Source of the DNA: Novipirellula artificiosorum
Lineage (GTDB): Bacteria > Planctomycetota > Planctomycetia > Pirellulales > Pirellulaceae
Assembly (NCBI RefSeq): GCF_007860135.1
Contig: NZ_SJPV01000009.1
Span: 271,896-335,895, forward strand
Direction: 5' to 3'
DNA length: 64,000 bases
The notes below the pieces were generated by a model. The model had not been told where the DNA came from and made no database searches. It saw only the letters and a list, made by a program, of their open reading frames with translations. How positions within the stretch are numbered: position 1 is the first letter of the stretch; every line of letters begins with the position of its first letter. Made by a program: the position numbers and the translations under genes. Of the stretch, positions 9,845-20,100 are shown piece after piece.

Positions 9845-10999
9845 ATGATCCGGCACAATCCGCCGACCACTATTGGAGAATTAGCCATTCAACCTTTGCA
9901 AGGGATTGACGAATCGAATGCGGCCGCCTCATCCGCACTACGGCTAACGAGTTCACAATTCTTTACAGATTGGTTGGCAGAGCTGCGGGTGAGTTTGGCG
10001 TTTACGACCTACCAAGCCGGCAAGCTCTTTTTAGTCGGTCATACGCCAGCCGGAAGACTCTCTGGATTTGAACGTACTTTCCCTAGATCAATGGGACTTT
10101 GGACGAATGGACAAACGATGTGGTTGAGTTCGCTCTACCAGCTTTGGAGGCTGGAAAACATGATCGATCCACAGGACGCTATCGAAAAATATGATCGCGT
10201 CTTCGTTCCGCAAGTTGGTTACACGACAGGGGACATCGATATCCACGACATTGCAATGGATGGCGGCGGCCGCGTTGTATTTGTCAACACGCTCTTCTCG
10301 TGCCTGGCCACCGTCAGTGAGCGTTTTAGCTTCGAACCCGTGTGGAAGCCTCAGTTCATCAATCACCTGGCCGGAGAAGATCGATGTCATCTGAACGGCC
10401 TGGCGATGCGGGACGGAAAACCTCGGTACGTCACCCTATGTGGTCTCTCCGATGTCGCCGGAGGTTGGCGCGAAACGCGTTTGGGCGGCGGCCATGTTAT
10501 CGATATCGTCAGTGATGAATCGGTATGTCAATCTCTCACGATGCCGCACTCTCCCCGTTGGCATGACGATCGCCTCTGGCTATTGGACTCGGGCACGGGT
10601 TACTTGGGTTATGTGGACGTCCAATCCGGGAGCTTCGAAAGAGTGGCGTTTTGCCCCGGTTATGCGCGCGGGTTGGCCATCGTTGGCAACTGGGCAGTGG
10701 TCGGTCTCTCTCGACCTAGAAAAGATACGTTTGTTGGCCTACCGCTCGATGGCGAGCTCGCGAAGCGAAACGTGAATGCAAAGTGCGGGCTACGAATTAT
10801 CAATCTGCGCACTGGAGTCGCAGATCACTGGCTGCACATCGACGGGGCAATCAGCGAACTGTATGACGTCGCCGCGATTAACAAGTCCATGCGTCCAAGT
10901 GCCATGGGATTCAAAACAAACGACATTCGGCACAACGTTTGGTTCAAGGATGGAATCGGCAATTCCACTTGGTCCTGCAGTGAAAGCGACCGGGGTTAG
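9845..10999 (+). CDS. TIGR03032-family protein (predicted propeller)
   Basis: A 384-residue protein without signal peptide. It opens with a block characteristic of the TIGR03032/DUF4915 family: FFTDWLAELRVSLAFTTYQAGKLFLVG, with the YQAGKL core, then FERTFPRSMGL, and later DIDIHDIAMD, FVNTLFSCLA, CHLNGLAM, and LTMPHSPRWHDDRLWLLDSG. The family is described only as conserved and probably propeller-like; some members sit near O-linked glycosylation or secretion genes, but the role is unproven. Starts upstream of 9845 add a Cys-rich tail that does not look native, so I take the ATG at 9845 although its ribosome site is weak. The giant secreted protein begins 160 bases downstream on the same strand, a possible functional link (inference). 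Confidence 0.8.
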   Translation: MIRHNPPTTIGELAIQPLQGIDESNAAASSALRLTSSQFFTDWLAELRVSLAFTTYQAGKLFLVGHTPAGRLSGFERTFPRSMGLWTNGQTMWLSSLYQLWRLENMIDPQDAIEKYDRVFVPQVGYTTGDIDIHDIAMDGGGRVVFVNTLFSCLATVSERFSFEPVWKPQFINHLAGEDRCHLNGLAMRDGKPRYVTLCGLSDVAGGWRETRLGGGHVIDIVSDESVCQSLTMPHSPRWHDDRLWLLDSGTGYLGYVDVQSGSFERVAFCPGYARGLAIVGNWAVVGLSRPRKDTFVGLPLDGELAKRNVNAKCGLRIINLRTGVADHWLHIDGAISELYDVAAINKSMRPSAMGFKTNDIRHNVWFKDGIGNSTWSCSESDRG

Positions 11000-11160
11000 C
11001 ACTGATCAGTAAAAAACTTCCGCGCTGCCAACATAGCCATAACGTTTCGTCGCGATGATCACAAACGCAGGACAGTTCATAATCGCGAAAAGCTTGGCAC
11101 AACCCATTTACACGATCGACACATTTTTTTGCAATTGATAAACGAGTATTGGAATTCAGC

Positions 11161-14100
11161 ATGTTTTCTCGAAGACCTCATCGAACCGCAACCACTCGGC
11201 GTACGCAGCGCCGCAACTTTCGTCGCAGTATTCTGGAGTTGCTCGAACGCCGAGTCATGCTTGCAGCGGATATGGACTTTGGAGATGCGCCTGCACCCTA
11301 TCCAACTTTGATAGCCCAGTCGGGTGCATCGCATTGGGCCGTCGGACCGAAGTTAGGAGCTCTGCGCGACGTGGAAGTTGACGGTCAACCCTCTTTGTCC
11401 GCTGATGGTGATTCCGTAGACGAAGATGGCGTGACGTTTGGCACCTACCGCGTTGGTCAGTTGGATGCGAGTGTCGTCGTCGACGTGCAAAACGCAGCGA
11501 GCGGCGCTATGCTGGACGCCTGGATTGACTTTAATGCTGACGGATCATTTGATGGCGCGCGCGAACGCATCGCCGATAGTACTTCGGTGATCAACGGAGA
11601 AAACTCAATCCTTTTTGACCTTCCGAGCGACGCCGTTAGCGGAGTTCCGCTCGTCGCGCGCTTTCGACTCAGCACCGCCGGAGGACTTGGACCAAGGGGT
11701 ACGGCGGCGGATGGAGAAGTAGAAGATCACTTGATCGTGATTGCTTCGCCCCTCGGCACCGGATCGTTCATCCAAGGAGGGCAAAATCTTGGATTCTCGA
11801 TTACAGCAGCTCTGGGTGATCTGGACAATGATGGCGATCTAGATGTGTTCGCCGTCGGCGATGACAGCATCGTATTGAATCAGGGCGGGGCACAAGGTGG
11901 CCAGCTAGGCGTTTTCGTTGCCAGTGGGCAATCCCTGACCGATGAAAACTCTACCAGCGTCGCGTTGAGCGACATTGACGGTGACGGCGATATCGACGCG
12001 ATCGTAAGTAGTGTAGGAGCGAACGCCAATCGCATTTTGCTTAATCAAGGAGGCGCACAAGGAGGAAGTTTGGGGGCCTTCTCTGAAGCCGCCCACGATC
12101 TTGGCAATCAAAACGTCATTGATATCAAACTGGGCGACTTCGATGGCGACGGTGACTTGGACGCATTTCTGGTTCGTGAGTTTGAACCAGATCGAGTTTG
12201 GGTCAACCAAGGCGGAGGCCAGGCTGGAGTTGAGGGCACATTCATAGACAGCGGCCAGTCCTTGGGAGGCGGTTCCGTTAAAGTTGCACTTGGCGACCTG
12301 GACGGCGACGGCGATTTAGATGCATTCGTCGTCAACAAGGAGTACTACTACAGTCGCAATAAGATTTGGTTGAATCAAGGCGGCCTACAGGGTGGTCCTG
12401 CAGGAGTTTTTGCGGAAAGCGGTCAAGTTCTGGCGGATGCGTACAGTCGTGATGTTGAGTTAGGAGACGTCGACGGCGATGGCGACCTCGATGCAATGAT
12501 CGCCAATGGTGATGGGGCATCGCGACTCGTCTTGAATCAAGGTGGCATCCAGGGCGGAAGCGAGGGAGTCTTTGTGGACAGCGGGCAATTGTTTACGGCC
12601 AGCGTCCAATCTGCTGAGATGGGGGACATTGACGGCGATGACGATCTCGATCTTATTCTTACCGGTAGGAATCTACCGGGATCGACACATGTCTGGATTA
12701 ACGCTGGCGGTGCGCAAGGAGGAAGTCTCGGATCCTTTACCGAAGTATTCCATGGTCTGACTGATAGCCATTCGTGGGATGTCGCTGTTGGAAACCTGAA
12801 TGGCATCGACGGACTGGATGTTCTTTTCGCAGCCGCCCAAAGCACTATATGGTTCAACGCGCCGCCATCGAATCTTCCGCCAATAGCAAACGCGGATAGC
12901 GCTTCGGTTGCCGAAGATGATGTGGTGGTGATTGACGTGTTGGCGAATGATTCACCCGGCGCAGGCGAATCGGCGCAAACGTTGCGGATCCTTCAAGCCA
13001 ATGCGAACAATGGCACGGTGTCGATTAATGCCAACGGCACGCTCAACTATGCGCCCAATGCAGATTACTTTGGCGCCGACCAAATCGATTATGTGATCGA
13101 AGATGACAATCTCGATGGAAATCTTCCAAACCCGCTAACGGCAAACGGCGCTGTATTCATCACCATTACGGAAGTCAACGACCCGCCGGTAGCGAATACG
13201 GTTTCACTCGGCCTGACGAGCAGACAGGCATTGTTCTTTGTCCTGGGGAATGACTTGGCTGGACCCTCCAATGAGAGCCAGCAAACATTGGCATTGGTCA
13301 GCGCATCTGCAAACTTTGGTTCAGTGACCATCAATTCCAATGGAGCGCTAACGTACACCGCCAATGAGAGCTTCGTCGATCAAGATACAATTACTTATAC
13401 AATTGCCGATAATGGAACGACCTCTGGAGTTGCTGATCCGAGAACGACGTTGGGGACCATTGACGTCACCGTTGCTGTTCCGCCGGTTGCTGCTGAATTA
13501 GTTGGTACAGACCTGCTAGCGCAGCTTTCCCCTTTCTCCGGTGGCGTTACTGTTCGCCAGATCGATGGAATCATCTCATTCGATGGACTGGAAACCGGCT
13601 TTGACGCCAATCTCGTAAGTGACATTACCATAACTGGCTCCAGCTACCACGACGACATACGCATCATCGATGCCGACTCGGTTCACGAGCCGTTTCAGGC
13701 TTGGTTTCACATCTATGGAGAGAATGGCGACGACACCATAACTTTGCCCACCACTCAGTTCGCTGGAGCGGCAGTTCCCGAGGGTAGAAATGAAATCTGG
13801 GACCTCCACGGATCGAGTCATATTTTTGGCTCGAACGTCGCTGACTTCATCGACGTCAGCGGTCCGTTTTCCCAGAGTAGTCTGATTTTCGGCAACGCAG
13901 GCGATGACGAAATCATCGGAGGGCGTCGTCGCGATGAGATCTATGGTGGATCGGGGAATGACAACATCACAGGCGGACCCGCTTCTTCGATCTTGATCAA
14001 TTCTGGCGATGTAATTGATGGCGGTGAAGGTAATGATCAAATCCACGGTGGTGGTGGACCTGGGGACGTCCTTCGCGGTGGAGCCGGAGACGATACGCTA

Positions 14101-17100
14101 CGCGTTGATTTCCATCAGAACACCAATGGGTCTGATTTTCTGTCAGCTAGCGTTTACGGTGATGATGGTAACGATGTATTGATTGCGGCGGACTATGGCG
14201 TGAACCTGCTCTACGGAGGAAACGGTAACGATCACTTATACGCCGGGGTCGACGGACTGCAATCGCTCTTAGGAGAAGACGGAGACGACGTACTCCATGG
14301 CAATATCGGCATTGATGGATTGCATGGAGGAGATGGAAACGATGAACTGCACGGAGGGGCTGGTGATGACTACTTGTCCGGCGGTGCTGGGAATGACAGC
14401 TTGTTCGGTCAATCAGGCAATGATCGCGTTTTCGGTGACGGTGGAGCGGATATCTTGCATGGCGACGATGGAAATGACGAATTGGATGGCGGCGATGACG
14501 ATGATGTGATCTACGGCGGTTTAGGGCTCGATTTCATCCAAGGTGGCAGCGGTAACGACCAACTGTTCGGCACCCTGTTTGATCCATTGCTTAATCCTGA
14601 AGACGATTTAAGCGACGACGACAATCGCATCGAAGGAGGAGCGGGTGATGACACCATCGTCGGCGGCGCTGGCAACGATGTGCTGCTGGGAGGCGATGGC
14701 ACCGATACTATTGTTGGGGGCAAGGGCGAGGATGCTATATACGGCCAGGATGGCGACGATGCACTTTACGGTGGCGATGGCAACGATTGGTTAGTCGGCG
14801 GACCGGGGGCCGATTCCATCGAGGCGGGTGCTGGCGACGATACGTTTGCATTCTACGAATCTGGACAAACGGGCGATCTCTTAGCTGGAGACGATGGCTT
14901 TGACACCGTTCTCAATACAGCACGCTTTTCCGGAAACTTGCAATTGGCTGAATTTCATAGCTTCGAGTGGGGAATAGAAGCAGTTGATGCCGCCGGGCAG
15001 AGAATCGTTGGCACGGACGAGGCAAACGTACTGGACTTTTCCGAGGTCGCGCTAGTGAACGTCCTAGGTGTTTATGGTGCTGGCGGGGACGACGTTATTT
15101 CCGCCTCCGCTGTTACACCCGGCATTTCCTATTATGGTGAGGCGGGCGCGGATGTCCTGAACGGCACTGACAACGACGACCACTTCAATGGAGGAGACGG
15201 CGACGATTCGTTGTTCGGGCGTGCTGGCAACGATCTGATCGACGCAGGCTACGGCGATGATTACGTCGATGCCGGCAGCGGCGACGACGAGGTTTTCGGC
15301 GATCTCGGTGATGACACTATCAGGGGTGGTTTAGGCAACGATGTTATCGATGGAGGCGAAGGCAACGACAACATCAACGGGAATTCGGGCAACGATATCG
15401 TTGATGGGAGTTCAGGCGATGACCTGCTGGATGGCGGTGATGGCAACGACATCGTCAGCGGTGGATTGGGCGCTGATCTCGTTGCCGGTGGTTTGGGAGA
15501 CGACCTGCTGTATGGTTCGGTCGAGGGAGGAACGAAATGGGACGACGACACGCTTGTCGGAGGAAATGGCAATGACATTTTGCGTGGTGGCCCCAATTCC
15601 GTTTTGTTCGGTGATGAAGGCGACGACGACGTCACTGGTTTCATCTGGCGCAGTAACTTCAGTGGAGCCGTGTATGGTGCCTCGACGATTAGCGGAGGGC
15701 TGGGAAACGACACGTTGCGCAATGGTTATTTGCTGGAAAGCGGAGACGTTAACTTCACGCTGACCGACAACTCACTGAGTGGCCTCGGAACCGACACGCT
15801 TTCCGAGATTCTAGCCGCTCAGCTCACCGGAGGTCCAAGCCCAAATAGTTTTGATGTAAGTGGTTTCTCTGGCAGAGCAACGGTATATGGCGAAGGTGGC
15901 AATGACCTCTTTGTCGTTGACCTGACATTTGCAACCAAGACTCCGTACGTTCACGGCGGCGGTGGTTCGGACAAGATTCAAGTAACAGGCCAAAGTATTA
16001 ACCTGAGCGATAGCAAGCTTAACGGCGCCGCGTTGTCATCTATTGAATCGGCAAAGATGCTGGGCACCGAATCGGGTGATTCTCTGTTCGCATATTTCTT
16101 TAGCGGAACCACAGAAATTTGGGGGCTGGGAGGCGACGATCACCTGACTCCCGGGTTGGGCAACGCGATCATCCATGCGGGCAATGGCGATGATTTTGTT
16201 CAAGGAGGAAAAGGGACTAGCGATGTCGTTGTCTACGGCGGCGAGGGTGATGATACTCTATTTGGTAACCCAGGTAACGACCAACTCTACGGAGAGGGAG
16301 GACAGGACTATCTTTTCGGCTCGTTTGGAGACGATCGGCTTTGGGGCGGTGATGGCAACGATTACATATACGGTGAACAAGGCAACGACACGGTTTACGG
16401 CGGGCCGGGTGATGACTCCCTGCATGGAAACGAAGGCAATGACACGCTGCGTGGCGAGGACGGGAACGATGAGATCTGGAGTGGAGCAGGCAACGACACC
16501 GTTTACGGCGGAAATGGGCATGATCAAATAAGAGGTGAGGGTGGCGGCGACACGATCTATGGCGATGCGGGCAACGATTTACTTTACGGCAATGACGGCG
16601 GTGATGCCATTTACGGCGGACCGGGCAACGATGAACTTCAAGGTGGGAATCACGATGACATTCTCTACGGCGATGCGGGCAACGACTTACTGATTGGCGA
16701 TGATGGCAATGATGTCATTCGCGGCGGATCGGGCGACGATCAGCTTCAAGGTGGGAATCACGATGACGTGCTATACGGAAACGCGGGTGATGACACACTT
16801 TTTGGCGAGGACGGTATTGACCAGTTGTTTGGCGGCTCCGGTAGTGACCTGCTGTTGGGTGGATCTGGAAACGATGTTCTGGATGGCGCTGAAGGTCCCG
16901 CTACTCGCGGCGGATTTTCGCTAACGGGCGGACCGGATATCGACGAACTGCAGGGAGGCCCCGGCGACGATCTTCTGCTCGGGAGCGCCAGCCGTGATCT
17001 ACTCTTTGGGCAAGATGGGAACGATAAGCTCGAGGGCTGGAGTGGGAACGATCAACTCATTGGCGGGTTCGGGAATGACGTGCTGCAGGGCGATTGGGGT

Positions 17101-20100
17101 AATGACATTTTGCTCGGGGGATTTGGAAATGATTTTCTTGACGGTTCGACTGGGTTCGATTCCATGTACGGGAACCAAGGTTTCGACCAAATAATCTCCG
17201 AAGGAATTGGGGACATCATCGACTTTGGTCCGGATGATCTCCCGAAGGCGGATCTAACGAATGCAAGCGTAAGAAACGAGCTGATCGAATATTTGGACAA
17301 CTATTCAGGGAATAGCGGTTCCGTCGATCTGGGAACGCTGGTCTACGACAAAACAAACAGTTTGGTCAGCGGCAGCTATACCGTGCACTATAAACACAAG
17401 TGGTCGTCAGGGATCACCGTACTATCGGGATCCTACTCCGGTCGCTTTGATTATCGTTGGTCTGACAACACGATGGTGTTTGCCGACGTCAATATTAAAA
17501 TTGCCGGGCAACTCGTCGGCAAGCTCTCCGTTGACACCATAATCGATATTCTGATTAACCTCGGAACCGACATTGCATTCTTGAATACTCAGCTTGATGT
17601 GTTTGCAGCAGACGCCATCGACTGGGGTATTGCCGGCCAAAATTTTCTTTGGAATTCTTTGACCAAAAATAACTACCCTGAAAAGCAAACTCAATTTCTG
17701 CGAAACAACCCCAGTTACTCGGCCAACGACGTCTACTTTGCGTCGGAGAGCCTTGTCAACTGGATGGGCCCAGAAACGATTGCCAAGTATGCTGCGGCCT
17801 TTGCTACGACGGGCGGCGTAGGTGCGAGTTACATTGGACTGGAGATCAAGCAATACGCCGTTAACGAAGCCAAGTCCATGGGCATTTGGCTGGTAAGTAA
17901 GGGATGGGCGGGTGGCGCGCTACTCATCCAAAGCCTTTCCGAATACGTTGAGCACGCGATCAGTATCACATTGGGTAACGGTGGGACTCCCATCGACAAT
18001 CCATTTTTCAAGGGAGATTCGTTTGCTGTCTCATACAACTATCTACTTGGGGGCGGGTCAACCCACAAGGCATTCGGATTCGTCTTCAGCAATTCAGTAC
18101 CCAGCGTGGATGGGGGCGGAAAGGCCAATAACGGTTATCTAGTCGGCAGCACCGCCTACTTCGACAGCAACCTGAATGGAGTACTCGACCCCAACGAGCC
18201 TTGGACCCTAACCGATTCCAAGGGAGACTTCGAAATAAAAGTCCCGGCTGTCTTCGATAGTAATGCCAACAATTTGTTGGATGACGATGAAGGACAATGG
18301 GTCGTCTTCGGGGGTACTGATTCATCGACGGGATTACCTGCGGTCAGTCAGCTCAGTGCACCTGCAAGCTGGAGTGTCGTATCGCCCTTGACGACCCTGG
18401 TCTCCTTGCTTAGGACCAACTACGGAATGTCATCCAGTGATGCCACGGGCCGCGTACGGCAAGCATTGGGGCTGGCCGAAGTAGATCTAAGCACCTTGGA
18501 TCCAATTGCAGGAACGATTGCTGGCCAGCCGGATGCGCCTGAAGTGTTTGCAGCTCATGCGCGGGTTCAAGATACGATTGCGCAATCCGTCGCTGTTCTC
18601 GAACGTGTGGCAGGTTCTTATGGTAGCCCGCAAATGGCTCAAGAACTGCTGGCTACCCTGGCGAGTCGAATTGCTGTTTCAGGATCGATGCTCGATTTAG
18701 GTGACGTGGCACTTCTTGAGTCCATTCTTCAGGAAGTTGAAACCAACCGCGGGGTTGCCATTCCGGACGAAATGCGTACTGGTACCGCGGCGGTGATCGC
18801 GGCTGGAAATCAGTTGATTGATGCGATTCCCGTCGTGGGCGACATTAGCTACCTGACGCAAGTCGCAAAAGTGAAAACGTTGTCGCAAGGCGTTGCATCC
18901 GAGGAGCTGAAACAAGCGGCCCTTGGACAACAAGATGTAGCAGCTGTTGTTGCCAATTTGAGCGGAGAGTCCCTTGCGGCTCAAGTCGAAGCGATTGGTC
19001 CCGTGCTATCGCTCGTCGCTCCCTCCTTCGTTCTTTTTGAAGCCACATCTGCAGTTGGCGCTGCAGTCAGCTTTACCGCTACAGCGACCAACCTGGCTGG
19101 ACAGTCGGTACCGGTCAATTGCGCGCCCAATTCAGGCGCTGTTTTCCCATTGGGTTCGACGACGGTAACCTGCTCAACAACTGAAGGCGGAGTCGACGGC
19201 TTGGCAAGTTTCGAGGTCATGGTTCAAGACACCACGGCACCTGAGATCACCATTCTATCGAGCGTGTACGTTGAAACTAGTGACACCACTGGGACTTTCG
19301 TCGATTTCGATGTTCCTTCGGCCGTTGATTTGGTGACTCCCAATATCACTGTAGAATGCGATGCTTCGCCAGGCCTATTCCCCGTCGGAACTACGCTTGT
19401 GACTTGCACGGCCGTCGATGCAGCTGGCAACGTGAGCAGCGAAAGCTTTACGATTACCGTCGTGGCCATCAATCACCCGCCGCTTGCTTCAGACATCTCC
19501 CACATCACACATGAAGACTTCGGTACTATCAGCCTGGATCTATTGGCGGCTAGCGGCGCGATGGACACGGATGCGATGGATACCCTGTCTCTCAACGGTC
19601 TTTGGCAAGTATCGGGCAGGGCAATCGAATTCATTCAGCTGGGCGATAGTTTGCTGTTTGATACCAATCAGTTTAACGATCTGGCTGCTGGAGAAACGCA
19701 GACACTGTTGTTCAGCTTCACGATCAGCGACGATAGTGGCAAAGAGAATGCGACGGCCACGGCTTCTGCGACGGTAACCATTGAGGGACGGAATGATGTT
19801 CCTGACGTGGTAGTGGTTGCCAATGCGGTGACGGTCGATGAGGGTCAGATCGCATTGAATAGCGGCAACTGGAGCGATGCCGATACCAGCGACATCGTCA
19901 CGTTTACTGCTTCGGTGGGAACGGTGGCCAAGGACGCAGGTGGTGGCTGGAGCTGGATCCACAACGCCAGCGATGGACCAGAACAGTCACAAACGGTGAC
20001 GGTCAGTGCGTCGGATGGCAATGGAGTTGTAACTGATACGACTTTTGAATTGACGGTCAAGAACGTTGCGCCAGCTGTAGGGACGATCATGATACAAGCG

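Noticed and set aside
9540..9845. 101-codon minus-strand frame
   Set aside because: Arg/Ser/Gly-rich with no recognisable structure; likely a chance frame.
13870..17240. CRISPR-like or satellite-like repeated DNA
   Set aside because: The period is nine codons-type RTX units within one long open frame, with varied spacers at each third position; this is coding repeat, not CRISPR.
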